Source: DAOTWP01 sp034435675
GTDB taxonomy: Bacteria; Chloroflexota; Anaerolineae; Aggregatilineales; Phototrophicaceae
Assembly: GCA_034435675.1 (NCBI GenBank)
Contig: DAOTWP010000244.1
Location: forward strand, 1 to 19,493
DNA length: 19,493 nucleotides
Direction: 5' to 3'
Numbering within the stretch: position 1 is the first letter of the stretch; every line of letters starts with the position of its first letter. Below the pieces are notes generated by a model. The model worked only from the letters and a program-made list of their open reading frames with translations, was not told the origin of the DNA and ran no database searches. The position numbers were made by a program, and so were the translations under genes. This document shows positions 1 through 7,159 of this stretch, one piece after another.

Positions 1-2
1 CG

Positions 3-308
3 CTGACGATCCAGGTGGACATCCCCGGCGAAGGCTTTGCCACCGCCAGCGCGACGTTCACCATCACCATCCTGGATACACCGGTGCTGGCAGCCCCAGC
101 AATCGTGGAGCCGCCGCCCGCCGATGACGACAGCGACGGCGTGCCCAACGATGCGGACATCTGCCCGGCAGGACCGGACCATGTGGACACTGACAGCGAC
201 GGCACGCCCGATGCCTGTGACGCGACGCCTAACGGCGACCCTGCACCAGCAGAAGCACCCGCTGATGCAGCGCCCGCCGCAGCACCCGGCGAGGGTGAAG
301 GCGGCTGA
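3..308 (+). CDS. C-terminal part of a secreted protein with thrombospondin type 3-like repeats (5' truncated by window)
   Basis: The frame is open from the window edge to a TGA at 306-308, so the N-terminus lies outside. The visible part starts with a beta-rich stretch (LTIQVDIPGEGF...ATFTITILDT) that looks like the end of an Ig-like or adhesin-type domain. Two Asp-rich units follow, DDDSDGVPNDADICP and DTDSDGTPDACD, matching the calcium-binding thrombospondin type 3 repeat pattern, including the Cys residues. The last 25 or so residues are Ala/Pro/Glu-rich and low in complexity. No LPXTG, PEP-CTERM or C-terminal membrane helix is visible. TSP3 repeats usually occur in extracellular or surface proteins, so export is inferred. 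A GTG at 15 is in frame but is not a believable start because coding sequence continues upstream of it. Confidence 0.75.
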   Translation: MTIQVDIPGEGFATASATFTITILDTPVLAAPAIVEPPPADDDSDGVPNDADICPAGPDHVDTDSDGTPDACDATPNGDPAPAEAPADAAPAAAPGEGEGG

Positions 309-329
309 ACCTGAGACGAGTAGTGCCCG

Positions 330-354
330 CCGGGGTAGGGCAGACCTGCCCCGG
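330..354. repeat. Palindromic REP-like element, copy 1
   Basis: Two nested complementary options are present: CCGGGG (330-335) with CCCCGG (349-354), or GGGCAG (338-343) with CTGCCC (346-351) around a 2-base loop. It includes GTAGGG and lies 22 bases past a stop codon. It resembles the other intergenic palindromes in the window but is one of the more diverged copies. Confidence 0.45.
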
Positions 355-418
355 CTGGTACCTTCGTGGCAGTTTTAGACATAGGCTCAGCGAGCACGGA
401 ACTGAGCATTAGCAGCCC

Positions 419-453
419 ACACCTCGAACATTGCGTTCGGGGTGTTTGTTTTT
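419..453 (+). terminator. Rho-independent terminator
   Basis: An 11-bp stem pairs 419-429 (ACACCTCGAAC) with 435-445 (GTTCGGGGTGT) around the loop ATTGC. The only non-Watson-Crick pair is one T-G wobble. A T-rich tail (TTGTTTTT, 446-453) follows directly. It lies about 110 bases after the stop at 308 and before the next gene, and is the best intrinsic terminator in the window. Confidence 0.85.
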
Positions 454-561
454 CAGATCCGTGAAGCAATTCACAACCCCTGATTCTGGGGGGCGCACGA
501 CGCAAAACAGAGGACTAGAATTGGGTTGTTGGGGGTGATTTTACACACACGGAGTAATGCA

Positions 562-1293
562 ATGGCTACCACAACACAATCTACAACGACTCAGCCTACG
601 CGGCTGACCAAGTATGGCTACAACGCGATTGCCCGCCAGATGTTTCTGGTGGTCATGGTGACCGTGCCATTATTTCTCGGCGCGAACACGTTCGATTGGG
701 GCTGGGGCTGGGTTTACAGCATCGCCACCCTGTTCGGTTGGATCGCCCTGAGTGCCGTGCTGGCACGCCAGAACCCGGATTTGCTGAACCAGCGCGGCGC
801 ACGGGCGCGTGACATGAGCGGCACCAAGAGTTGGGACTGGATCATCCTGGCGTTCTATTTCGTCCTGCTGCTGGTCATCCCGTTTGTCGCCGGGCTGGAC
901 TACCGCTATGGCTGGTCTGTGCCCGTGTCGCCCGTGATTAATGTGACTGGCATTGTCCTGCTGCTGCTACATTTTGTGCTGCTGACCTGGTCAATGGCAG
1001 TCAACCGCAACTTTGAAGGCACTGTGCGCATTCAGGAACAACGCGGGCACAAGGTCATCAACTGGGGTCCCTACCGGCTGATGCGTCACCCTGGTTACAG
1101 CGCGCTGGTGCTCAGCTTCATCAGTGTTCCGCTGAGTGTTGGTGCATGGGTCGGGCTGCTGCCGGCGCTTGCGGCAGTCGTGTTGTTCATTGTGCGCACG
1201 GCATTGGAAGATCGTACCTTGCAGGCAGAACTGCCCGGCTACCGTGAGTACACGCAGCAGACCCGCTACCGGCTGCTGCCCGGCGTCTGGTAG
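562..1293 (+). CDS. Isoprenylcysteine carboxyl methyltransferase (ICMT)/PEMT-family membrane protein
   Basis: Membrane protein of 243 residues with about five hydrophobic helices. The C-terminal half carries the hallmark of the ICMT/phospholipid methyltransferase superfamily: GPYRLMRHPGY at about residues 169-179, then a long helix and E-D-R-T-L...PGYREY at about 216-230, ending in RYRLLPGVW. In this superfamily the R-H-P and late E/Y elements bind S-adenosylmethionine, and the enzymes methylate small or lipid-linked substrates at the membrane. The substrate here cannot be deduced. ATG 562 is chosen because GGAG (551-554) sits 7 bases upstream; an in-frame ATG at 526 would add 12 unlikely residues and has no good ribosome site. 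It appears monocistronic, between the terminator at 419-453 and a palindrome at 1333-1368. Confidence 0.85.
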   Translation: MATTTQSTTTQPTRLTKYGYNAIARQMFLVVMVTVPLFLGANTFDWGWGWVYSIATLFGWIALSAVLARQNPDLLNQRGARARDMSGTKSWDWIILAFYFVLLLVIPFVAGLDYRYGWSVPVSPVINVTGIVLLLLHFVLLTWSMAVNRNFEGTVRIQEQRGHKVINWGPYRLMRHPGYSALVLSFISVPLSVGAWVGLLPALAAVVLFIVRTALEDRTLQAELPGYREYTQQTRYRLLPGVW

Positions 1294-1332
1294 ACCACGC
1301 GGCAGGTTCAACCGAATACCCCTGTTTTATCC

Positions 1333-1368
1333 GTAGGGGAGGGCGGCTGACGCCAGACCCTCCCGTAC
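1333..1368. repeat. Palindromic REP-like element, copy 2
   Basis: GTAGGGGAGGG (1333-1343) pairs with CCCTCCCGTAC (1358-1368) at 10 of 11 positions. It lies 40 bases past the stop of the methyltransferase-like gene and between convergent genes, where it could help end transcription from either side. Confidence 0.6.
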
Positions 1369-1433
1369 ACAATACACTGGCGACTATGGCAGTAAACAGG
1401 CTGGCAACCCTGCATGGCTTGTCGGCGCATCGT

Positions 1434-1928
1434 TCAGCGTGTGTACGAGCCGTCATCAAAAATTCCAGTCGGGTGGCAGCCCAATTCGTCCGCTGCTGCC
1501 TCACGTTCCAGACTGCGCAGCAGATCAAAATACAGGGTATTAGGCGGGTAGGACACGACCTCCGCCCAGCCCTGTTCCACCAGCCGTGCATTGACGAACA
1601 CATCCCCAACATAGACATAGCGCAGCATGCGTCCAAAGCGATCGAGGTCTTCCTCGTCCGCCACCAGCCGCACCGTGCGCCCTTCGACCAGCGCGGCATT
1701 TGCTTCGCGCGCCTCAAAATAACACGGCTCGTCATCTTCCGGCGTATTGACGCCGATATAGCGCACACGCTCTTCCTCACCGTTGATTTCGACAGCAATC
1801 GTATCGCCGTCAATCACAAACGCTACCCGCGCACTGGTTCCCCCGGTGCTGCCCCCGGAGTCCAGCACAGCGTCACAGCCCACCAGCGCCAGCGCCAGCA
1901 GCAGTCCCAGCACCACGATTGTCCTCAT
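1434..1928 (-). CDS. Thermonuclease (SNase)-domain lipoprotein
   Basis: 164-residue protein with a lipoprotein signal (hydrophobic residues 4-17, lipobox LVGC, lipidated Cys18) followed by a staphylococcal nuclease-like domain (about 33-155). Family landmarks are visible: VIDGDTI (38-44), RVRYIGVNTPE (54-64) and DRFGRML (96-102). By alignment with staphylococcal nuclease, Arg56, Glu64 and Arg100 match the catalytic Arg35, Glu43 and Arg87, and Asp40 matches the calcium ligand Asp21. The second calcium Asp (Asp40 of SNase) is Asn61 here. Further conserved text is NARLVEQGWAEVV and YPPNTLY. It should act as a calcium-dependent extracytoplasmic nuclease, perhaps for scavenging DNA or RNA. ATG 1928 is preceded by AAGGG at good spacing; the longer open frame upstream lacks a signal peptide. 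Confidence 0.9.
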   Translation of the reverse strand: MRTIVVLGLLLALALVGCDAVLDSGGSTGGTSARVAFVIDGDTIAVEINGEEERVRYIGVNTPEDDEPCYFEAREANAALVEGRTVRLVADEEDLDRFGRMLRYVYVGDVFVNARLVEQGWAEVVSYPPNTLYFDLLRSLEREAAADELGCHPTGIFDDGSYTR

Positions 1929-2000
1929 TGTTATCCCTTCGTCCTGTAAACTCCGCATTGCTGGACGGATTGCGCCATTCCAGCCCGGCAATTGTAGCGT

Positions 2001-2029
2001 TTGACAATCCCCCGCGCAGCGCCTATAAA
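2001..2029 (+). promoter_or_regulatory. Sigma70-type promoter for the GT39-like gene
   Basis: A perfect -35 TTGACA (2001-2006) and a -10 TATAAA (2024-2029) are separated by 17 bases. It lies about 110 bases upstream of the ATG at 2138 and in the gap between divergent genes, giving a 5' leader of roughly 100 bases. No obvious riboswitch fold was recognised in that leader. Confidence 0.8.
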
Positions 2030-2137
2030 TGAACATGCAGCAGGCGGAGGACCCTGCACCACAAGCAGCACCCGCCGTCCGGCAGATCGCCATAGCCGCG
2101 AGCGCCTGCCCTAAAGCCGTCATCCAAAGGCACCTGA

Positions 2138-4462
2138 ATGGACACCGTCACCTTGCGCCAACGCCTGAGCAGTTTCCCCTGGATTGCCCTGCGCCTGCCA
2201 CGCCGCCTGTGGCGTGCCGCTGCCGCATGGATTGATCACGGTAGTGTGCGCCTGCGGCGTTCTGTTGGCTACGAAACCCTGGCGACGCTGGGCATCTTTG
2301 CCCTGCTAACGACATACCTGCTGTTGATCTTCAGCGCTTACCTGCTGCGCCCCGGCGAAAACGACCTGTTGCCGGGACTGCTGCTGCTGTTCTTCGGCGG
2401 ACTGGTGCTGGGGCTGGCGCTGTTCCTGACCGACCGCACGCGGCTATTCTTCCCGCAGGCAGTTCAAGGTCCGCTGACCCCGGCGCGGCTGCACCGGCGG
2501 CGCAGTGCCCTTGCCGTTTGTTATGGCGTGCTGCTGCTCTGGCTGGCGGCAGAGGCGAGCGCGTGGGCACTGCCGGGTGCGCCGCTGCGCGACATGCCCC
2601 ATGTGCTGCAAGTGGCGCTGCTCTGCGCCGGAACCCTGCTGATTGTGCTGGGACTGGGCGGAGCATTTCGCCACCCGGATAATCCCCGTGAAAACAGCCA
2701 GAATGCAGTCGTACAAAGCAGTGTCACCAAACGTACGCGGCTCCGGCACAGGGTGGTGATTTTGCTGCTGCTGGCGGGCATTACCGCGCTGGGGTTTGTG
2801 CTGCGGGCGGCTGGGCTGGGCGAAACTGTGCGGCAGTTTGTGGATGAGCTGAACTTTGGTAGTGTAGTCTCTTACTTCTGGGGCGATACCAGTGTGCCCG
2901 TGCTGCAACCGCTGGTGCGCGGCTTTACGGCATTCTTCTCGTTTTTTCAGGCGCTTTCAGTGGATCTGCTGGGACGCGATCTTGTCGGGCTGCGCGGTGC
3001 CAGCGTGGTCTTTGGCACACTGACCATCCCGGCGCTGTGGCTGCTGGCGCGCGAACTGTTCGTCCCGGTTTACCCACCGGTGCGTCCACCAAACGCGGCA
3101 GGCAGCACAGCCAGCGGCACATCCCGCCAGGGCAAAGCTGAGGGCGTCGCGCTGCTGGGGGCATTTCTGCTGGCGGTGTTTCCGCCACACATTCACCTCA
3201 GCCGACTGGGCATGAACAACATTGCCGACCCGCTGGTGGGGGTGCTGGCGTTCGCCTTTCTCACACGAGGGCTGTTGTCGCAGCAGCGCTGGGCGTTTGC
3301 GCTGGGCGGCGCGCTGCTGGGCTTCAGCCAGTATTTTTACGAAGCGGGCAAACTGGTGTTCCCGCCGCTGGCGCTGCTCTGGCTCGGCTGGCTGCTGGTC
3401 GCGTGGCGGCGGCGGGTGGTCATCGGTGTCTGGCGGCGGCAGGCGGTGTCGTGGGGGGGCGTAGGCACGGCGCTGCTGGCGGCGCTGCTGGTCGCCGCGC
3501 CGGTCTATTACGTGCTTACCGCGCAAAATCTGTCTCTGACGCCGCGTTTTGACGATGTCGGGCGGCTCTCACTGCTGGAACGGCTGACCAGCGACCCGGA
3601 ACAACTGCGCCTGTATCTTGACCGGCTCGGCTGGGCATTCCGCATCTACATCAACGCGCCAGAATACGGCGTGCTGTATTACGGGGGCAGCACAGCGATG
3701 CTGCTGCCGCCCCTGGTGCCGCTGTTTTTTGCCGGGTTGTGGCTGGTGCTGTGGCATCCCCGCCAGCCCGCGCTCTTGCTGCCGCTGTGGCTGCTGGTTA
3801 CGTCGCTGGGCAACAGCCTGCTGACCGAACCGCGCCTGTTCACCCGCTTTGTGCTGGTGTTTCCGGTGGTCATGCTGCTCACCGCCGCCGGGCTGCGCTA
3901 TGGTGTTGCGCTGCTGCTGCCGCCGCGTGTGTTTATGCCGGGGCAGGAACGCCTGCTGCGCCGGATGGCGTGGGTCGGCGTGCCCGCGCTGCTGGCGGTT
4001 TTTGCCGTTCTCCATTTGGATTACTACTATGGCGCACACCTCGCCATGTTCAATCATCAGATTCGTTCCTACTGGGCATATGATGGGCAGGACGCGCTGC
4101 TGCGGTCGGCGCAGTTCCCGCCGGGCACGCGGGTGCATATTTTTGTGGCGAACACGATTGACACGAATTACGCGCGCGGCATTCTGGGCTTCCTCGCCGA
4201 TGGGCTGGAGGTGCAGGTCTACGCGCCGGACGTGCTGCCGGTCAGCGTGGTGGCAAATCTGCCGCGTGTGATGGATCATGCCTTTTTCATCGCGCCGGAC
4301 GATGCGCGCACGCTGAATCTGATTCAGCAGTTTTTTGTGCTGTCTGGTCCGGCGTTTAGCCCCTACGACATCCCGGTTGACAAGCAGTTGGTACTCTATT
4401 ATGCCCCGGCAGCGTTGAACCAACTGCCGCTGGACGTGCTGCGGTTGGGCGCGGTGGGCTGA
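2138..4462 (+). CDS. Polytopic membrane glycosyltransferase, GT39/ArnT/PMT-like
   Basis: 774-residue protein with many hydrophobic helices and a C-terminal soluble stretch. The first extracytoplasmic loop after the helix at about 206-222 carries an acidic pair (VRQFVDELNFGS, Asp236-Glu237), the position of the catalytic acid in GT39/GT83-type enzymes. It is followed by LRGASVVFGTLTIPALWLL (285-303), typical of the PMT_2/ArnT fold, and HIHLSRLGMNNIADPL (351-366), which matches the R-x(n)-D loop of the family. Such enzymes move a sugar from a polyprenyl-phosphate donor onto a lipid, protein or glycan outside the membrane. An extra roughly 200-residue N-terminal hydrophobic region precedes the core. 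AAAGG (2126-2130) supports ATG 2138. Donor and acceptor cannot be told, and no other cell-envelope glycan genes adjoin it. Confidence 0.8.
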   Translation: MDTVTLRQRLSSFPWIALRLPRRLWRAAAAWIDHGSVRLRRSVGYETLATLGIFALLTTYLLLIFSAYLLRPGENDLLPGLLLLFFGGLVLGLALFLTDRTRLFFPQAVQGPLTPARLHRRRSALAVCYGVLLLWLAAEASAWALPGAPLRDMPHVLQVALLCAGTLLIVLGLGGAFRHPDNPRENSQNAVVQSSVTKRTRLRHRVVILLLLAGITALGFVLRAAGLGETVRQFVDELNFGSVVSYFWGDTSVPVLQPLVRGFTAFFSFFQALSVDLLGRDLVGLRGASVVFGTLTIPALWLLARELFVPVYPPVRPPNAAGSTASGTSRQGKAEGVALLGAFLLAVFPPHIHLSRLGMNNIADPLVGVLAFAFLTRGLLSQQRWAFALGGALLGFSQYFYEAGKLVFPPLALLWLGWLLVAWRRRVVIGVWRRQAVSWGGVGTALLAALLVAAPVYYVLTAQNLSLTPRFDDVGRLSLLERLTSDPEQLRLYLDRLGWAFRIYINAPEYGVLYYGGSTAMLLPPLVPLFFAGLWLVLWHPRQPALLLPLWLLVTSLGNSLLTEPRLFTRFVLVFPVVMLLTAAGLRYGVALLLPPRVFMPGQERLLRRMAWVGVPALLAVFAVLHLDYYYGAHLAMFNHQIRSYWAYDGQDALLRSAQFPPGTRVHIFVANTIDTNYARGILGFLADGLEVQVYAPDVLPVSVVANLPRVMDHAFFIAPDDARTLNLIQQFFVLSGPAFSPYDIPVDKQLVLYYAPAALNQLPLDVLRLGAVG

Positions 4463-4501
4463 CACTGCCTGCCGTGTTCGGATTTTCTTACCCCCAGCTT
4501 A

Positions 4502-4530
4502 TTCTCGAAAACGGCTATTCCGGTTACAAT
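4502..4530 (+). promoter_or_regulatory. Probable promoter for the 4566 ORF/YbjN unit
   Basis: A good -10 TACAAT (4525-4530) is 17 bases from a weak -35 TTCTCG (4502-4507). Transcription would start near 4537, leaving a short leader before ATG 4566. Confidence 0.4.
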
Positions 4531-4565
4531 GGGTTTGAATCATGCGTAAACGGAGACTACGGAAT

Positions 4566-4805
4566 ATGCCCGACAAACGCACCAGACGCCGGAAAACTGG
4601 CGCACCCGGCAGCGGGATGAGTACAAAACTGATCACGGGCGAAACCACTGCCACCCAGGCAGAACAAACCCGCCCCACGACCCTGCCTGAGGGGTGGAAT
4701 GTGCTGGACGACGGTCCCACGACGGGCATTGTCCGTGCAGTGAGCGAAGCTGAAGACCCAGCAGTAAACCGCGATAATGATCGTGGCAGTCACAGGGCAC
4801 GCTGA
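4566..4805 (+). CDS. Small hypothetical protein, possibly the frameshifted N-terminus of the YbjN-like gene
   Basis: 79-residue ORF with a very basic start (MPDKRTRRRKTG), then an ordinary-looking stretch (STKLITGETTATQ, LPEGWNVLDDGPTTGIVRAV, SEAEDPAV) and a less natural charged tail (NRDNDRGSHRAR). GGAG (4552-4555) lies 10 bases before ATG 4566; an earlier in-frame ATG at 4542 has no ribosome site. I do not recognise the family. The next frame is open from 4781, before this ORF ends, and reads through into the YbjN-like protein, so one indel near 4780-4805 would join the two. It may be an independent small protein, the first part of a broken gene, or spurious. Confidence 0.4.
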   Translation: MPDKRTRRRKTGAPGSGMSTKLITGETTATQAEQTRPTTLPEGWNVLDDGPTTGIVRAVSEAEDPAVNRDNDRGSHRAR

Positions 4806-4858
4806 TTGCTCCCGGAGCCGCAGAGGAGCGCCTGACGACCGTCGGGCGCTTTACGGTT

Positions 4859-5326
4859 GTGAACATGAACCAGATTTTCAACACCCTGATTGAATTTTTT
4901 GAAGAAGATGACTGGGACTTCACCTGGGTGCCGGGCATGTCCGTGTTGAATGTGGACTTCAGCGGCAGCAACGGGCGTTGGGTGTGTTACGCACAGGCGC
5001 GCGAGGTGCAGCAACAGGTCGTGTTCTATTCCGTGTGCCCCAGCAAAGTGCCGGAAGACCGCCGTCAGGCAATCGCGGAATTTATCACCCGCGCCAATTA
5101 CGGTCTGATCATCGGCAACTTCGAGATGGACTATACCGACGGCGAAGTGCGTTACAAAACCAGTATTGATGTTGAGGGCGCAGTGCTCAGTACGCGCATG
5201 ATTCGCCAGATGGTTTACGCTAACGTGCTGGTGATGGATCGCTACCTGCCGGGTATCCTCGACGTCATCATTGGCAGCAGGCAGCCTGTCGAAGCGATTC
5301 ATGCGATTGAACGCGAAGATGCTTAG
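4859..5326 (+). CDS. YbjN-like domain protein
   Basis: 155-residue protein from GTG 4859 (ATG 4865 gives 153). It begins MNQIFNTLIEFFEEDDW, a typical YbjN-type opening helix, followed by alternating strands (DFTWVPGMSVLNVDFSGSNG, WVCYAQAREVQQQVVFYSVCP), a helix (EDRRQAIAEFITRANYGLI) and an acidic strand region (GNFEMDYTDGEVRYKTSIDV). This is the YbjN/type III secretion chaperone-like fold. YbjN proteins are linked to stress and motility phenotypes in enterobacteria, but their molecular role is unclear and no role can be assigned here. No Shine-Dalgarno sequence precedes either start, and the same frame is open from 4781 (TGA at 4778-4780), reading TLIAPGAAEERLTTVGRFTV just before the GTG. The true protein may therefore begin earlier. 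Confidence 0.7.
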   Translation: MNMNQIFNTLIEFFEEDDWDFTWVPGMSVLNVDFSGSNGRWVCYAQAREVQQQVVFYSVCPSKVPEDRRQAIAEFITRANYGLIIGNFEMDYTDGEVRYKTSIDVEGAVLSTRMIRQMVYANVLVMDRYLPGILDVIIGSRQPVEAIHAIEREDA

Positions 5327-5455
5327 AGTCTCACCGCATTTTTACCGTTCTAACCAAACCCTACGCTAATCAGAATTGCCCGCATTCAGTCCACAATCTG
5401 CGAGTCAGCGCCAGCACTACCCCGCCGCAAGAGCGTATGAGTGCTGAGCAAACCC

Positions 5456-6067
5456 TCACGACGGGTCGTAGGTCACCGAGCCGAGAATGGCGCGCAGCAC
5501 CGGTTCCAGTTGTTCGCGTTCGGCAATGCGCACGTCGAAGGCTACGCTCAGGTACAGGCTGTCGCCAAGATCCACCACCGTGATAATCTGCACAATCGTC
5601 TGCGTGCTCAGGCGCGAGCCGTAATCGGCAGTGGCGGCAGGTCGCCCGCCGGAGGTCAGCTCCACCGGTTCGCTGATCTGGTAGCCGGGGGCATTTTCAA
5701 TCACCGGGGCGAACAACGCGCGAATGATGTTGGCAGGCGTCAGTTCCTGCCCGGCAAGCTGTTCCGCGCGGATTTGCAGCAGGTTGCCGGCAGTGGTCAC
5801 GCTGATCGAGCCGCGTGCCTGCCCTGCCCTGATGACATCCTGCGGGGCGAGTACCAGCGCCGCGCGGTTGTTGGCAAACAGCACGGTGGTTCCTGTGGTC
5901 GCCTGCTGGTTATCTGCCGCCAGCCAGTCCGCAGGCAGGCGCAGGGTCATTCGACCGTCGCCGGAGGTGAATGTTTGGGTGAGTTCGGTGGATGCGGCGC
6001 CGCCCCCACAGGCGGCAAGCAGCAGCACGAGCAGCAGGGTAAGCGATTGCAGCAGGGGGTGTCTCAT
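5456..6067 (-). CDS. Lipoprotein of unknown function
   Basis: 203-residue protein with a classic lipoprotein signal: hydrophobic residues 5-17, lipobox LAAC with Cys20, then a Gly/Ser/Thr linker. The mature part begins FTSGDGRMTLRLPADWLA, the strand-Pro-x-x-W pattern common to PsbP/DUF1795-like beta domains, and continues through a mixed alpha/beta region ending in VLRAILGSVTYDPS. In PsbP-like proteins this last piece is also a helix followed by a strand. The assignment to that fold is tentative and no catalytic residues are evident. ATG 6067 has AGGA 8 bases upstream; the longer frame would place the signal peptide internally. It has its own promoter, 23 bases past the stop of the neighbouring membrane gene on the same strand. 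Confidence 0.75.
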   Translation of the reverse strand: MRHPLLQSLTLLLVLLLAACGGGAASTELTQTFTSGDGRMTLRLPADWLAADNQQATTGTTVLFANNRAALVLAPQDVIRAGQARGSISVTTAGNLLQIRAEQLAGQELTPANIIRALFAPVIENAPGYQISEPVELTSGGRPAATADYGSRLSTQTIVQIITVVDLGDSLYLSVAFDVRIAEREQLEPVLRAILGSVTYDPS

Positions 6068-6172
6068 AGCTGTGTTCCTGTAAAGCCACGGCGGCATGTC
6101 GCGCAGCACCGGATTTGCCCGCGCTGTATCCGCTCTGCCACCGTGCCTGTCGTATGTGCCGTAAAGAGGTAT

Positions 6173-6202
6173 AGTATAGCCCGCCGCGCACCTGCCGTGC
6201 AA
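6173..6202 (-). promoter_or_regulatory. Promoter of the lipoprotein gene
   Basis: Read on the minus strand, TTGCAC (6197-6202) and TATACT (6173-6178) are 18 bases apart. The leader to ATG 6067 is about 100 bases. Confidence 0.55.
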
Positions 6203-6224
6203 CCGCGCCGCCGGGCAGCCAGCA

Positions 6225-6659
6225 TCAGCGCCTGCCGCCCAGCACACGCCCCAGCAGTGCCCCCAGCAAGCCGAAGACCAGCCCCAGCGTCAGATAGGCA
6301 GCGCCGGGCAGCAGCGACCCGCGCAGCAGCGCTTCGCCGGGGGACAGCACCGCCACACCACCCGCCACCTGCACCGCGTTCGCCAGCCCGATGATGACTA
6401 CCACTGCGCCGCCCAGCAGTGCCGCCAGCCCGGCGAGCAGCCCGCCGTCAAACATGCCGCGCACAGGCGACTTGGTGTTGTGCGTGCGCGGAGTAGGGGA
6501 TGCCCCGGCGGCAAGCCCGATTATCAGCGCGGGCACTGCCATGATCAGGTAATTCACCAGCGGAATGTCTTCCAGATTGCCCGACCCAAAAGCGGCAAGC
6601 AGCACACCGAACGCCGCCGCGCCAACAATGATCAGAAAAAAGACCCGAAAGAAGCCCAT
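6225..6659 (-). CDS. Small four-helix membrane protein, unknown function
   Basis: 144-residue protein, almost all hydrophobic, with four predicted membrane segments: residues about 4-22 (FRVFFLIIVGAAAFGVLL), 33-50 (NYLIMAVPALIIGLAAG), about 70-95 (GGLLAGLAALLGGAVVVIIG) and about 115-137 (GAAYLTLGLVFGLLGALLG). A short charged loop (PTPRTHNTKSPVRG) separates helices 2 and 3, and the protein ends RVLGGRR. Small residues (Gly/Ala) dominate, as in tightly packed helix bundles. No known family is recognised. ATG 6659 is preceded by GGAG 9 bases upstream. It is transcribed in the same direction as the lipoprotein 158 bases downstream, which has a separate promoter. Confidence 0.6.
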   Translation of the reverse strand: MGFFRVFFLIIVGAAAFGVLLAAFGSGNLEDIPLVNYLIMAVPALIIGLAAGASPTPRTHNTKSPVRGMFDGGLLAGLAALLGGAVVVIIGLANAVQVAGGVAVLSPGEALLRGSLLPGAAYLTLGLVFGLLGALLGRVLGGRR

Positions 6660-6746
6660 GAGGTTTGACTCCTGCCTGTGTGCATGACCAGCCCTCCATT
6701 GTGACGGCAAAGGCGCAGGCGCGCAACGTGCCCGCTGCGCTGCGAC

Positions 6747-6767
6747 GCACCACCGCACGCCTGCCCC
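6747..6767. repeat. 21-base repeat shared with 8226-8246
   Basis: An identical 21-base stretch (GCACCACCGCACGCCTGCCC plus one C) occurs here and at 8226-8246. Both are followed by a similar tail ending TACAG. The 8226 copy is one arm of an intergenic palindrome. Confidence 0.6.
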
Positions 6768-6843
6768 GCTACAGCGCAGGGCAACCGGCGGTTGACGGGC
6801 GCACCGCTGCATGCCAGAGTCATGCTAAGAATCTATTCGTAAA

Positions 6844-6891
6844 TTCATCAAGCCGGGCGAGGCGTGCCTCGCCCCTACTCAGGTTGATGAA
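6844..6891. repeat. Palindromic REP-like element, copy 3, with an outer inverted repeat
   Basis: The core is a perfect palindrome, GGGCGAGGC-GT-GCCTCGCCC (6855-6874), followed by CCTAC. It is enclosed by a perfect 8-bp inverted repeat, TTCATCAA (6844-6851) and TTGATGAA (6884-6891). It borders the truncated gene remnant that begins at 6877. Confidence 0.7.
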
Positions 6892-7149
6892 GCCGGTGCC
6901 GAGATGTTTCTCAACTGGGTTTACCGCAGGACAAGCGATGTAACGGTTCCCCAGACACAGCTACCCGGAGACGGGCAGGGTTTTCGGAATACCACCTGGG
7001 AGGCAAATGCTGTTTATATTTTTCAAACTGGTGGTCCGCGTTCGTGCGCTACTGCAATGGGATGCGACGACAACCGCTTGCCAGGCGATGCGCGCTTTAA
7101 TTGGATGCACTCGGTAATGACCAACATTTTCACCCAGAAGCAGTGGTAG
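6877..7149 (+). pseudogene. C-terminal remnant of a larger, probably secreted protein
   Basis: The frame is open from 6829, runs through the palindrome at 6844-6891 and ends with TAG at 7147-7149. The part that looks truly coding starts about 6877 (TQVDEAGAEMFLNWVYRRTS). It continues through GFRNTTWEANAVYIF and a Cys pair (SCATAMGCDD) to LPGDARFNWMHSVMTNIF. ATG 6904 has no ribosome site and falls inside this apparently continuous sequence. It resembles the end of extracellular enzymes in which an acidic helix such as E-x-x-A-E-M-F-x-N-W carries a metal ligand; this is only an impression, as no HExxH motif is present. The upstream part appears lost, with the repeat element at the break. A short stand-alone protein cannot be excluded. 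Confidence 0.45.
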
Positions 7150-7159
7150 GAGAACACAA

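Noticed and set aside
499..521. Promoter for the 562 gene based on TAGAAT at 516-521
   Set aside because: No acceptable -35 lies at 16-18 bases, so it was left out.
3569..4465. Open frame of 298 codons on the minus strand
   Set aside because: It is antisense to the membrane glycosyltransferase. The composition (Gln, His, Arg) is an artefact of reading Leu/Val-rich helices backwards.
5441..6394. Open frame of 317 codons on the plus strand
   Set aside because: It covers the lipoprotein gene in antisense, which has a lipobox, ribosome site and promoter. The plus-strand product is Arg/Gln/His-rich and low in complexity.
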